Assembly (NCBI GenBank): GCA_943788135.1
Contig: CALSPC010000003.1
Span: forward strand, 248,001-312,000
Direction of reading: 5' to 3'
Length of the DNA: 64,000 bases
Source of the DNA: an uncultured Paracoccaceae bacterium
GTDB lineage: Bacteria > Bacteroidota > Bacteroidia > Flavobacteriales > Flavobacteriaceae
Below the pieces are notes generated by a model. It did not search any database, had not been told where the DNA came from, and saw nothing but the letters and a program-made list of their open reading frames with translations. The number at the start of each line of letters is the position of its first letter. Within the stretch, counting starts at the first letter, position 1. Below are positions 9,867-19,445 of the stretch, piece after piece. The position numbers and the translations under genes are program-made.

Positions 9867-10883
9867 ATGAATAAATTATTTTTCCCAGTGTTGGGAACCA
9901 TCTTGCTATGCACTACATCAAGCATCGCACAAGACACATTATGGACTTCTAATAGACCAGACGGACACGCCCCAATTAGTGTTATGGGCGATCACACTCA
10001 CAAAAAAGGTGAGCTTATGTTTTCATACCGCTATATGCAAATGACAATGGACGGTTTAATTTCTGATCGGAGCCGTGTAAGTAATACCTCTATTTTTGAA
10101 AACTATATGGCAAGTCCTCAAAATATGGATATGCAAATGCATATGATTGGAGCGATGTTTGCGCCTTCAGAAAAGCTAACTCTTGCGCTAATGGCAAACG
10201 TTCTTTCAAATGCCATGGATTTAAAAACCAAAATGGGCATTGATTTTACCACAACATCTAGTGGTTTTGCAGATGTTTCATTGGCAGGTTTATATAAGCT
10301 TTTTAACGGCAATCGTCAAACACTGCATGCTAATGTCGGCATATCAATCCCTGTAGGAAACATTAGTCAGCGGGATGCCACACCAATGGCCGCTCAAGCA
10401 CCATTAGCATATAATATGCAATTGGGGAGTGGTACTTTTGATCCTTTTATGGGGTTCACATATCTCAAACAATGGGACCGCTTTTCTATTGGGACGCAAT
10501 CAATATATCGATTTAGACTTGGACAAAATTCCAAAGATTATGCCTTAGGCAATCGTTTTGATTTTGTAGGATGGGGAGCGCTGAAAGCATCGGAATATTT
10601 AAGTTTATCAACCTGTGTTAGCTATTCTAATACTGCTAAAATAGATGGAAAAGATGCCCGTTTGAATCCAATGCAGATGCCGTTGTTTAGTACAGTCAAT
10701 TCAGGACGAAGTCAGTGGGACTTTGGAGTTGGTGCCAATGTTTTATTTTTAAAGGAGTCTTTAAAAAACCTTCGAATTGCAGCAGAAGCTAAACTTCCAA
10801 TTGCTCAAGACGTAAATGGAGTTCAAATGCGTAACAAGATAGTGCTCACCTTTGGAGTTCAATATGCTTTAGCTCACAATTAG
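9867..10883 (+). CDS. Outer-membrane beta-barrel protein, Met-rich, transporter-like
   Basis: 338 aa with a signal peptide (about residues 1-21, ending SSIAQD). The body alternates aromatic and small residues as in a beta-barrel and ends in a beta strand (VLTFGVQYALAHN). It resembles the Phenol_MetA_deg-like channel group often annotated only as transporter. Residues about 45-100 are unusually rich in Met and His (YMQMTM, MDMQMHM), and TSNRPDGHAPISVMGDHTH near the start is rich in His. Such Met/His clusters are typical of copper-handling proteins, so a metal role together with the preceding Cys-motif protein is possible. A strong terminator follows. Confidence 0.6.
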   Translation: MNKLFFPVLGTILLCTTSSIAQDTLWTSNRPDGHAPISVMGDHTHKKGELMFSYRYMQMTMDGLISDRSRVSNTSIFENYMASPQNMDMQMHMIGAMFAPSEKLTLALMANVLSNAMDLKTKMGIDFTTTSSGFADVSLAGLYKLFNGNRQTLHANVGISIPVGNISQRDATPMAAQAPLAYNMQLGSGTFDPFMGFTYLKQWDRFSIGTQSIYRFRLGQNSKDYALGNRFDFVGWGALKASEYLSLSTCVSYSNTAKIDGKDARLNPMQMPLFSTVNSGRSQWDFGVGANVLFLKESLKNLRIAAEAKLPIAQDVNGVQMRNKIVLTFGVQYALAHN

Positions 10884-10904
10884 AAATCTAAAGCCTAAAA
10901 AAAA

Positions 10905-10930
10905 GCCTCGAGATCACTCGAGGCTTTTTT
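10905..10930. terminator. Bidirectional intrinsic terminator
   Basis: GCCTCGAG (10905-10912), loop ATCA, CTCGAGGC (10917-10924), then six T; an A-run precedes the stem. It lies between the convergent barrel gene and tsf, so it can stop transcription from both sides. Confidence 0.88.
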
Positions 10931-10953
10931 GTAAATATATACTATGTTTTTAG

Positions 10954-11919
10954 TTACCCTAAAGATACACGTTTAAAACCTGTGATAGACACCTCACCAA
11001 AACTTTCAACATATTTTGCAACTTTTACTTTATCATCTTTGATAAAGTTTTGATCTAATAAACATTGTTCTTGATCTAAAGTTGTGTTGTCAGAAATGAA
11101 ACGCTCCATTTTACCAGGCAAAATTTTATCCCAAATTTGTTCTGGCTTTCCTTCAGCTTTTAATTCTGCTTTAGCAGCGTCTTCAGCTTGAGTTAATGCT
11201 TCGGCTGTTAATTGTGCCATTGAAATGTATTGAGGCACATTTTTTAGGGTTTTGCCTAAACGGCCTAACTCGATATTGTCTTTTTCAATCACGGCGATTC
11301 TAGCTTCAGTTTCAGAAGCAATAAATGCAGGATCAAAATCTTTGTAAGATAGTGTTGTAGCACCCATAGAGGCAACTTGCATTGCAACGTCTTTTACCAA
11401 GACCTCTGCATTATCCACTTTTGATGATAGACCTACAATGGCAGCAATTTTGTTAATGTGTACATAAGAACCTACGTAGGCAGCTTCAATTTTGTCAAAC
11501 GCTTTGATGTCTAGTTTTTCACCAATGACTCCAGTTTGTTCGATTAATTTTTCGGCAACGGTCATCCCTCCAAAATCAGCGGCTAAAAAGGCTTCTTTTG
11601 AGTCGTGATTTAGTGCAATATCACCAAATTGACTTGCTAGTGCTAAAAAGTTTTCGTTTTTTCCAACGAAATCAGTTTCACATCCTAAAACGATGGCCAC
11701 ACCTACAGTGTTATCTGCATTAATTTTTGCAACAGCAGCTCCCTCAGAAGAGTCACGATCGGCTCTTTTAGCGGCTACTTTTTGACCTTTCTTACGAAGG
11801 TTGTCAATTGCTTTGTCAAAATCGCCTTCAGCTTCAACTAAGGCTTTTTTACAGTCCATCATTCCTGCGCCCGTCGCTTGTCTTAATTTATTTACTTCTG
11901 CAGCTGTTACTTTTATCAT
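10954..11919 (-). CDS. tsf: Translation elongation factor Ts
   Basis: 321 aa. The N-terminal UBA-like domain reads LRQATGAGMMDCKKALVEAEGDFDKA in pieces, followed by the core TDFVGKNENF region that contacts EF-Tu. The factor exchanges GDP for GTP on EF-Tu. It is somewhat longer than the E. coli protein (283 aa), in line with Bacteroidota homologues. It is the last gene of rplM-rpsI-rpsB-tsf, separated from rpsB by a terminator-like hairpin that may lower its expression. Confidence 0.96.
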   Translation of the reverse strand: MIKVTAAEVNKLRQATGAGMMDCKKALVEAEGDFDKAIDNLRKKGQKVAAKRADRDSSEGAAVAKINADNTVGVAIVLGCETDFVGKNENFLALASQFGDIALNHDSKEAFLAADFGGMTVAEKLIEQTGVIGEKLDIKAFDKIEAAYVGSYVHINKIAAIVGLSSKVDNAEVLVKDVAMQVASMGATTLSYKDFDPAFIASETEARIAVIEKDNIELGRLGKTLKNVPQYISMAQLTAEALTQAEDAAKAELKAEGKPEQIWDKILPGKMERFISDNTTLDQEQCLLDQNFIKDDKVKVAKYVESFGEVSITGFKRVSLG

Positions 11920-11936
11920 GATTTAATTGTTTAAAA

Positions 11937-11977
11937 AAAGTCGTTCAAATTTTCCATGGGAAGAACTGAACGACTTT
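11937..11977 (-). terminator. Intrinsic terminator or attenuator hairpin between rpsB and tsf
   Basis: Read on the minus strand, AAAGTCGTTCA (11977-11967) pairs with TGAACGACTTT (11947-11937) and is followed by a T-run (through 11933). The 19-nt loop has a smaller TTCC/GGAA hairpin. It follows rpsB and precedes tsf by about 15 bp. Confidence 0.65.
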
Positions 11978-12007
11978 GGTGTTACTTTATTACTTATAAT
12001 TAGTTTA

Positions 12008-12949
12008 TTATTTTTCTTCCTTGGCAACGTCTTCTACTGCAGGTGCTTCAGGCGCTTTCGCTGCTTTTTTAGCTTTTGCTGCTTTAGGTGCTGCTGCTTT
12101 TTTAGCTTTAGGCGCTTCAGTTTTTTCTGCGACTTCAGCCTTAGCTTCTGTGGCTACCTCAGTTTTAGCTTCAACTTCAGTTTTAGCTTCAACTTTAGTT
12201 TCTGCTTTAGCCTCTTTTGGGGCCTCAGCTGCTTTTTCAGCATCTTTACTGTCTTTCTCTGCTTTTCGTGTGGCTAAACCAACAGCAATCGCATCCGTTA
12301 CATTGGTAAGGATTTTTTCAATAGATTTAGAAGCATCATCATTTGCAGGGATCACATAATCCACTTGACGTGGATCAGAATTTGTATCTACCATTGCAAA
12401 GATTGGAATGTTTAATTTTTGAGCTTCTTTAATTGCGATATGCTCGCGCTTTATATCAATTACGAATAAAGCACCTGGTAGGCGAGTCATATCAGAAATT
12501 GAACCTAAATTTTTCTCTAATTTAGCTCTTAAACGATCAACTTGTAAGCGTTCTTTTTTAGAAAGTGTCAGGAATGTACCGTCTTTTTTCATGCGATCGA
12601 TAGTGGCCATTTTCTTAACAGCTTTACGGATCGTAACAAAGTTTGTTAGCATTCCACCAGGCCATCTTTCAGTAATGTAAGGCATGTTAACGTTTCCTGC
12701 TTTTTCAGAGACGATGTCTTTTGCTTGTTTTTTAGTTGCTACAAATAAGATTTTACGACCTGAGGTTGCAATTTTTGCTAAAGCTTGAGAAGCTTCTTCA
12801 AGTTTTGCTGCCGTTTTGTAAAGGTTAATGATATGGATGCCATTACGCTCCATATAAATGTAGGGCGCCATGTTTGGATCCCATTTTCTTGTAAGGTGAC
12901 CGAAGTGTACACCACTGTCTAATAATTCTTTTACTTCTACTAATGCCAT
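12008..12949 (-). CDS. rpsB: 30S ribosomal protein S2 with long Ala/Lys/Glu tail
   Basis: 313 aa from ATG 12949. The frame stays open 11 codons further up to 12982, but MALVEVKELLDSGVHFGHL is the conserved N-terminus. The core S2 fold fills about residues 1-225 (TRKWDPNMAPYIY, RWPGGMLTNF, DTNSDPRQVDYVIPANDD). The last 85 or so residues are a low-complexity extension of repeated A/K/E/V/T. Such tails occur in Bacteroidota S2 but vary in length. The protein binds the 30S head-body junction late in assembly. Confidence 0.96.
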   Translation of the reverse strand: MALVEVKELLDSGVHFGHLTRKWDPNMAPYIYMERNGIHIINLYKTAAKLEEASQALAKIATSGRKILFVATKKQAKDIVSEKAGNVNMPYITERWPGGMLTNFVTIRKAVKKMATIDRMKKDGTFLTLSKKERLQVDRLRAKLEKNLGSISDMTRLPGALFVIDIKREHIAIKEAQKLNIPIFAMVDTNSDPRQVDYVIPANDDASKSIEKILTNVTDAIAVGLATRKAEKDSKDAEKAAEAPKEAKAETKVEAKTEVEAKTEVATEAKAEVAEKTEAPKAKKAAAPKAAKAKKAAKAPEAPAVEDVAKEEK

Positions 12950-13087
12950 TTTGTGATAGTTTACGTTCTGTTGAATTAGCAATGTTTGAGTGGCTTATTA
13001 TTTTAAGGCCTTAAACATTTAGATGCTAAACTAAGTCTTGGTAGTTGGCCCACCATAGACAACAATAACTGGTTTAAATTATAAATA

Positions 13088-13474
13088 TTAACGTTTCGAG
13101 AATTGGAATTTCTTACGCGCTTTCTTCTGTCCGAATTTCTTACGCTCCACCATTCTTGGATCTCTTGTCAATAAGCCTTCTGGTTTCAGAATACCTCTGT
13201 TTTCTTCATCTAATTCGCACATTGCACGAGATAAAGCTAAACGAATTGCTTCTGCTTGACCTGTTATACCACCTCCAAAAACATTAACCTTAACATCAAA
13301 GTTGCCTTCGTTGTTAGTCAATGCAAAAGGTTGGTTAACTTTATACTGTAAAGTTGCAGACGGAAAATAATCGTTTACATCTTTTTTGTTCACGGTAATC
13401 GATCCTTTTCCAGGAGCAAGATAAATACGTGCTACGGCCGTTTTTCTACGACCAATTTTGTGAATAACCTCCAT
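13088..13474 (-). CDS. rpsI: 30S ribosomal protein S9
   Basis: 128 aa, normal length. It has the N-terminal [15 protein letters not shown] motif, the [18 protein letters not shown] core and the basic C-terminal tail ending [12 protein letters not shown], which reaches the P-site tRNA. Its start codon overlaps the rplM stop by one base, so translation is coupled. Confidence 0.98.
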   Translation of the reverse strand: MEVIHKIGRRKTAVARIYLAPGKGSITVNKKDVNDYFPSATLQYKVNQPFALTNNEGNFDVKVNVFGGGITGQAEAIRLALSRAMCELDEENRGILKPEGLLTRDPRMVERKKFGQKKARKKFQFSKR

Positions 13475-13929
13475 TAGTTAATTTCGTTTAAGTTGATTGC
13501 TTTTGGTTTTTGAGCTTCGTGAGAATGCGCAGAACCAGCCACAACATTTAGATTACGGAATAATGCTGCCCCTAATTTGTTTTTAGGAAGCATTCCTTTA
13601 ACTGATTTTTCAACTAACCGTGTTGGATCTTTAGCAAACATCTCAGTTGCAGTTAGTGAACGTTGACCACCTGGATAGCCTGTGTGACGGATATACGTCT
13701 TTTCAGTCCATTTGTTTCCAGATAGATTTATTTTTTCTGAATTGATAACAATTACGTTATCTCCACAGTCAACATGTGGAGTATAGTTAGTTTTGTGTTT
13801 ACCTCTTAAAAGTATTGCAACTTTAGAAGCTAAACGTCCTAACGTTTCTCCTTCAGCATCTATCAAAACCCACTGCTTGTCCACAGTAGCTTTGTTGGCC
13901 GATATTGTTTTGTAGCTTAATGTATCCAC
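13474..13929 (-). CDS. rplM: 50S ribosomal protein L13
   Basis: 151 aa. L13 signatures are [38 protein letters not shown] and the [13 protein letters not shown] segment. It is the first gene of the operon rplM-rpsI-rpsB-tsf, with a strong promoter match upstream. In other bacteria L13 with S9 forms an autoregulated pair; no leader structure for that was evident here. Confidence 0.98.
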   Translation of the reverse strand: MDTLSYKTISANKATVDKQWVLIDAEGETLGRLASKVAILLRGKHKTNYTPHVDCGDNVIVINSEKINLSGNKWTEKTYIRHTGYPGGQRSLTATEMFAKDPTRLVEKSVKGMLPKNKLGAALFRNLNVVAGSAHSHEAQKPKAINLNEIN

Positions 13930-13976
13930 ACTAATTTTTTTTTCTTATTAAACATTCCTCCCTAAAAAAGAGTTTG

Positions 13977-14007
13977 CAAATCTACAATTATAAATTGTTA
14001 TTAACAA
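13977..14007 (-). promoter_or_regulatory. Bacteroidota-type promoter for rplM operon
   Basis: On the minus strand, TTG (14007-14005), about 20 bp, then TAGATTTG (13984-13977) fits TTG-N17-23-TAnnTTTG. The rplM start is 48 bp downstream. Confidence 0.7.
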
Positions 14008-14177
14008 AATCTATTTTGAGTTTATTTTGATATTGATTGTCAAGCCATTTGCTGCTCAGGTTTTGATGATAAGTCATCGTATTTATACCTATTGCTGTAA
14101 AGTTTAACAAATTATTTTATCAATTTCCAAAATGCATTTTTAATATTTGTGTCCCCAATCGCCTTAAATTTTGTGTT

Positions 14178-16796
14178 ATGATTCGTTTTCATGTCTTTAG
14201 TATCCTATATTTTAGTACTGCTTTTGTGCTTTCGGCACAGGAGTCGATTCCTGCGTTTACTAAAACGTACACAACTACCGAAATCAACCCGTCTGATGCA
14301 CCTCTAATAGATGGTAATCTTAGCGACTCTATATGGTCATCCATTGACTGGGGTTCTGATTTTATTGAAGTAGTTCCAGATGAAAATACAGCCCCTTCGG
14401 TACAAACAAAATTTAAAATTCTATACGACCAAAAACACCTTTATATTGCTCTAAAAGCCTTAGATCCAGAACCAGCAACCATTACTAATCGACTTTCGCG
14501 ACGTGACGGTTTTGTAGGCGACCGCATAAATGTTCTTATAGATAGTTACCACGATTTAAGAACTGGGTTTTTGTTTACCGTAACTGCTGCAGGTGTAAGA
14601 GGGGATGAGTTTATTACGGACAATGGCAATACTGTAGATGAAAGTTGGAACCCCATTTGGAGTACCAAAGCGCTAATCGATGATGAAGGTTGGAGTGCTG
14701 AAATGAAAATCCCGTTAAGCCAGTTGCGATTCAGTAATAGTCCAGAACAAGTTTGGGGCCTAAATGTGACACGAAACTATTTTAGAGAAAATCAATTTTC
14801 AGCATGGAATCGAATTCCTGTAGACGCTGCGGGCTGGGTGAGTGAAGCGGGGAAATTAAAGGGACTAAAAAATATCAAACCTCAAAAACAAATAGAAATT
14901 CAACCTTTTGTAGTGACTAAGTTAGATCGTTACGAAGCTGAATCAGGCAATCCGTATGCAGATGGTAATGATTTTACCCTCAATGCGGGTTTGGATGCTA
15001 AAATTGGAATTACAAATGATTTAACGCTTGACGTCACTATTAACCCCGATTTTGGGCAAGTAGAAGCCGATCCTGCAGCCATCAATTTAGATGGTTTTGA
15101 AATCTTTAACAGGGATCAGCGCCCTTTCTTTGTAGAAAACAAAAATATTTTTGACTATCGGTTTGCAGACAATCGAAACAATTTATTTTTTTCGCGCCGT
15201 ATCGGTACGACGCCCACAAGTGTCTCCAGAAACACCTGGTGGCGCTTTTGTAGATCAACCCCAAAACACCACTATACTGGGCGCTGCAAAATTTAGTGGT
15301 AAAACAAAAAATGGTTGGTCCATTGGAGTTTTGGAAAGTATGACCTCAAAAGAATTTACAGAAATAAGCACTAATGGTGAAATTTCAGAATCTTTGGCGG
15401 AGCCGTTTACAAATTATTTTGTAGGCCGTATCCAAAAAGATTTTAATGCAAAAAACACCTTTTTTGGAGGGATGTTTACGGCGACCAATCGCGCCTTGAC
15501 ACCAGAAGTATCGGAGTTGAGAAAAGCCGCCTATTCAGGGGGATTAGACTTTAAACACCAATGGAAAGACAGAGCGTATTTTTTGGATGCTAACATCGTT
15601 ATGAGTCATGTTCTAGGCAGTAAAGAGGCGATTAAGCAGACTCAAGAAAACCTAACACACCTTTTTAACAGAATCGATGCGAGTCATTTAGAGGTAGATC
15701 CGAATCGAACTTCGCTAACGGGAACAGGAGGTCTTTTTGCGATTGGAAAAGTCGGGGGTAAGCATATAAATTATGAAACAGGATTTAAATGGGTATCTCC
15801 AGAACTGGAGTTAAATGACATTGGCTTTTTGAGAAGTGCAGATGAGATGATTCAGTTCTTTAATATGAGTTACAGAACGATAAAACCCGTTGGTATTTTT
15901 AGAGATATTAATGCTACGATTTCAGACAATTTACAGCTTTCGATTTTGAGGGCAATTATAATAGAATTCAATACCAACTTAACGGGTCCGCGAGTTTTAC
16001 TAACAATTGGGGGGTCGATTTTGGTGCTGCTCATAAACCCCGCATTTTTTCAAACAGTATTTTGAGAGGTGGACCACGATGGCGTTTTTCTAAAGAAAAT
16101 TTTCAATTCTTTTTTGTGGGCTCCGACCAAAGAAAAAAATTTAATGGCGTTATTGGAATGATTCACTCGCAAGCTGAGGAAGACAATTTTTCCTTAATAA
16201 AGTTTGAGTCAGAACTCAACTACCAACCTACAAATGCCCTCAATATTTCAGTAGCTCCAGAGTACAGCTTGTCAAAAAGTAAAACACAATATGTAACACA
16301 ACCGAATGAGAGTACTCGATATGTGTTAGGGTCTATAGACAATCAAACCTTATCAGCATCCGTACGAGTTGATTATACCATCAATCCAAATTTATCAATT
16401 CAATATTATGGACAACCTTTTATTTCGCGGGGACGCTACAAGGATTTTAAATATGTGACAAATGCCGTTGCCGATCGACTACATGACCGTTTTCAAAACT
16501 ATAACACAGCCCAAATAAGTATGAATAATGATGTTTATGCTATTGATGAAAATTTTGATGGAACCATAGATTATAGTTTTGATAATCCTGATTTTTCATT
16601 TGTCCAATTTAACTCTAATTTAGTGTTAAGATGGGAATATATCCCGGGGTCTGAATTGTTTTTGGTATGGTCTCAAGGCGTTACAGCTAACGTTTCAGTG
16701 ATGGATGATTTATTTGAAGGCTTTGAATCTGGTATTTTAGACCAACGCCCTCAGAATATTTTCTTACTGAAAGCGACGTATCGGTTTATTTTGTGA
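14178..16796 (+). pseudogene. DUF5916 outer-membrane protein with N-terminal CBM9-like domain, two frameshifts
   Basis: One roughly 870-aa protein spread over three frame segments. 14178 to about 15207 encodes a signal peptide, a carbohydrate-binding family 9-like domain and the DUF5916 start (TINPDFGQVEADPAAINLDG, ending at FFSRRIG). An extra base near 15207 shifts the frame; the middle part continues from RRPQ and PGGAFVDQPQNTTILGAAKF. A missing T in the TTT at 15938-15940 shifts it back, restoring FDFEGNYNRIQYQLNG and a barrel domain ending in an aromatic strand (ATYRFIL). The shifts compensate, so the first and third segments share a frame. Function of DUF5916 is unknown; the C-terminal half looks like an outer-membrane barrel. 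Confidence 0.85.
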
Positions 16797-16844
16797 GCAA
16801 ATAAAACAAGATTTAAGAAGCAACTTTTATTTCCGTAATTTACA

Positions 16845-16874
16845 TTGTTAAAATATATTTTAGAAGTATCTTTG
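16845..16874 (+). promoter_or_regulatory. Bacteroidota-type promoter for ctaB-cox operon
   Basis: TTG (16845-16847), 19 bp, TATCTTTG (16867-16874) is a full match to TTG-N17-23-TAnnTTTG. It places transcription start near 16880, which argues against the upstream TTG codon at 16883 and for ATG 16904 as the ctaB start. Confidence 0.75.
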
Positions 16875-16903
16875 CAACTTAATTGCGAAGAAATTTCACC
16901 TAT

Positions 16904-17809
16904 ATGTCGAGCAGCACTTCCGCATCAATTACACTAACATCCTTTCTGGCTGATTTTAAATCGGTGACCAAAATGGGCCTGTCCATTAGTGTTGTGTTTT
17001 CATCTTTAGCCGGCTATTTATTGGCTGCTGGTACAGTGAATTTTCAAGTCTTAGCCTTGTTGGCTATAGGGGGTTATTTTATGGTCGGGGCTTCAAATGT
17101 ATTCAATCAAATTATTGAGCACGATTTAGACGCATTGATGGAACGCACCAAAAACAGACCTATTCCTGCTGGGCGGATGTCAGTGACCTATGCGTTTGTT
17201 TTAGCGGTTATTTTGACCGTTGCGGGCTTATCCATATTATATAGTATCAATGCGCGTACGGCAATGTTTGGCGCTATTTCTATATGTTTATATACAAGTG
17301 CATACACGCCCTTAAAAACAAAAACGCCGCTCTCAGTATTTGTCGGCGCAATCCCTGGTGCGATTCCATTTATGTTGGGATGGGTTGCAGCAACCGGAAA
17401 ATTTGGAGTTGAAGCAGGGGTGCTATTTATGTTGCAGTTTTTTTGGCAATTTCCGCATTTTTGGGCTATCGGTTGGTTTTTACACGACGACTATCAGAAA
17501 GCAGGCTTTAATATGTTACCGACTGGAAAGCGCGATAAAGGCACGGCACTCCAGGCTATTATTTATAGTGTTTGGACGGTTCTAATTTCTGTTATTCCCT
17601 TTTTTGGATTTACAGGCACATTACAGTTATCCACTAGTGCAGCAATTCTGACACTTGCTGTAGGGCTTTGGTTCTTGTTCTTTGGGTTTAAGCTCTTTAA
17701 AAATCAAACCGTAAAAGCAGCCCGTCAACTCATGTTGTCAAGTGTTGTTTATATTACTTTAATTCAAATTATTTACGTTTCAGATAAATTTATCAGCTTA
17801 TGGATTTAA
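16904..17809 (+). CDS. ctaB: Protoheme IX farnesyltransferase (heme O synthase)
   Basis: 301 aa from ATG 16904. The UbiA-type prenyltransferase motif NQIIEHDLDALMERTKNRP binds farnesyl diphosphate via its acidic residues, and DDYQKAGFNMLP is the second conserved loop. About nine membrane helices are visible. It adds a farnesyl tail to heme B to make heme O for heme-copper oxidases, consistent with its position at the head of a cytochrome oxidase cluster. Its end overlaps the next gene by 10 bp. Confidence 0.94.
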   Translation: MSSSTSASITLTSFLADFKSVTKMGLSISVVFSSLAGYLLAAGTVNFQVLALLAIGGYFMVGASNVFNQIIEHDLDALMERTKNRPIPAGRMSVTYAFVLAVILTVAGLSILYSINARTAMFGAISICLYTSAYTPLKTKTPLSVFVGAIPGAIPFMLGWVAATGKFGVEAGVLFMLQFFWQFPHFWAIGWFLHDDYQKAGFNMLPTGKRDKGTALQAIIYSVWTVLISVIPFFGFTGTLQLSTSAAILTLAVGLWFLFFGFKLFKNQTVKAARQLMLSSVVYITLIQIIYVSDKFISLWI

Positions 17810-18381
17810 CAGAAGGGACAACCCAAAACAAACAAAAGCGTGCAAAAAAAATGATGCTATGGTTCGGCATTATTTCCTTAATTATGTCTTTTGCAGGACT
17901 TACAAGCGCATTTATTGTGAGTAGTTCAAGAGAAGATTGGTTAGCCGACTTTGCACTTCCAAACTCATTTACGTACAGTACTCTAATTATTTTTCTTAGT
18001 AGTATTGTTTTATTTGCCGCCAAGCAAGCTTTGAAAAAAAATCAAGATACAACCACAACATCACTTCTTATAGGAACCTTAGTTCTCGGCATAGCCTTTA
18101 TTTATTCTCAGGTTTTAGGGTTTAATCAAATCATAGATTCGGGGTATAACTTTACAGGACCTACAAGCAATATTACCATGTCTTATATATACGTAATTGC
18201 AGTAGTTCATATCGTACATGTATTGGCAGGGATCTTCTGTTTAATAGTGGTTATTATCAATCAGTTAAATAAGAAATACTCGTCTGAAAATACCCTTGGG
18301 TTTGATTTAGCATCTACCTTCTGGCATTTTGTTGATATATTATGGTTATATCTCTTTTTCTTTTTATATTTATTTAACTAA
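17800..18381 (+). CDS. Heme-copper oxidase subunit III (short paralogue)
   Basis: 193 aa with five predicted membrane helices. N-terminal KMMLWFGIISLIMSFAGLTSA and C-terminal ASTFWHFVDILWLYLFFFLY match the subunit III family. Subunit III stabilises proton uptake in subunit I. It starts inside the ctaB gene and precedes a longer subunit III paralogue by 44 bp, a pairing usual in Bacteroidota. Subunits I and II are not in the window and must be encoded elsewhere. Confidence 0.85.
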   Translation: MDLTEGTTQNKQKRAKKMMLWFGIISLIMSFAGLTSAFIVSSSREDWLADFALPNSFTYSTLIIFLSSIVLFAAKQALKKNQDTTTTSLLIGTLVLGIAFIYSQVLGFNQIIDSGYNFTGPTSNITMSYIYVIAVVHIVHVLAGIFCLIVVIINQLNKKYSSENTLGFDLASTFWHFVDILWLYLFFFLYLFN

Positions 18382-18425
18382 ATAAAATTCTTATTTTTGC
18401 ACAATTCAAAAAACAAATTACAGTT

Positions 18426-19427
18426 ATGGATTCTACAGTAGTTAGCACTGGAACAAACGAAAAAACTTGGGGCGGAGGAAATCAACCCTTGAAGTCCAGC
18501 TACGGAAAAATGATGATGTGGTTTTTCATCGTTTCCGATGCACTTACCTTTTCAGGGTTTTTAGCAGCCTACGGATTTTCAAGATTTAAGTTTATTGACT
18601 ATTGGCCAATTGCTGATGAAGTTTTTACACACGTCCCATTTTTACACGGACAAGAACTTCCAATGATATATGTTGCTTTTATGACCTTTATACTGATCAT
18701 GTCATCGGTTACGATGGTATTGGCTGTTGATGCTGGGCATGAAATGAAAAAGAATAAAGTCATCTGGTATATGTTCTTTACCATAATTGGGGGCGCTATT
18801 TTTGTAGGGTCTCAAGCATGGGAATGGGCAACATTTATACAAGGCGATTATGGAGCAGTCCAAACAAAAGGCGGAAACATTTTGCAATTTGGAACCTATA
18901 AAACAATAGATGGCGAAGAAGTTTTCAAACGAGTTGCTGTAGAAGATTTTACAACCGCTTCACACACAGACCGTGTACAACATGAAAATAAAAACGGATT
19001 ATGGTTTGTAGGCGAAAGTGCTCTCCCAGCGTTTTCTGTGAATGATGTACTTCATGGCTTAGAATCACATCCCGAAATTTTGGTAAGAACTCAAACAATT
19101 AATGAAGAGGGCGAAAAAACCGTGCTGTCCAGAGCAGCCTCTATAGATCAAATTAAAAATAACGGAAAACGTTATGTAAAAGGTGCAAACCTAGAAGTCA
19201 ATGAATATGGCGCACCACTATTTGCGGATTTCTTTTTCTTTATCACAGGCTTCCACGGCTTCCACGTATTTTCTGGAGTTGTGATCAATATTATTATCTT
19301 TTTTAATGTAATTATTGGCACCTACGAACGCCGAAAAAACTACGAAATGGTAGAAAAAGTTGGGCTTTACTGGCACTTTGTAGATTTAGTTTGGGTCTTT
19401 GTATTTACATTCTTCTACCTCGTTTAA
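18426..19427 (+). CDS. Cytochrome c oxidase subunit III (long paralogue)
   Basis: 333 aa. N-terminal helices (GKMMMWFFIVSDALTFSGFL) and C-terminal helices (FFFITGFHGFHVFSG, GLYWHFVDLVWVFVFTFFYL) are typical of subunit III. Between the third and fourth helices a soluble insert of about 110 residues (roughly 140-255, with AVEDFTTASHTDR and ESALPAFSVND) is absent from the short paralogue. A TATTTTTG at 18392-18399 could be an internal -7 element. It acts with subunits I and II in the respiratory chain. Confidence 0.88.
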   Translation: MDSTVVSTGTNEKTWGGGNQPLKSSYGKMMMWFFIVSDALTFSGFLAAYGFSRFKFIDYWPIADEVFTHVPFLHGQELPMIYVAFMTFILIMSSVTMVLAVDAGHEMKKNKVIWYMFFTIIGGAIFVGSQAWEWATFIQGDYGAVQTKGGNILQFGTYKTIDGEEVFKRVAVEDFTTASHTDRVQHENKNGLWFVGESALPAFSVNDVLHGLESHPEILVRTQTINEEGEKTVLSRAASIDQIKNNGKRYVKGANLEVNEYGAPLFADFFFFITGFHGFHVFSGVVINIIIFFNVIIGTYERRKNYEMVEKVGLYWHFVDLVWVFVFTFFYLV

Positions 19428-19445
19428 TCTCATATATTTTTTAAA

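Noticed and set aside
11927-12277. Open frame on the plus strand, rich in Phe, Cys and Ser
   Set aside because: It is the complement of the Ala/Lys/Glu repeats of rpsB; composition is an artefact of that repeat and there is no signal for a gene.
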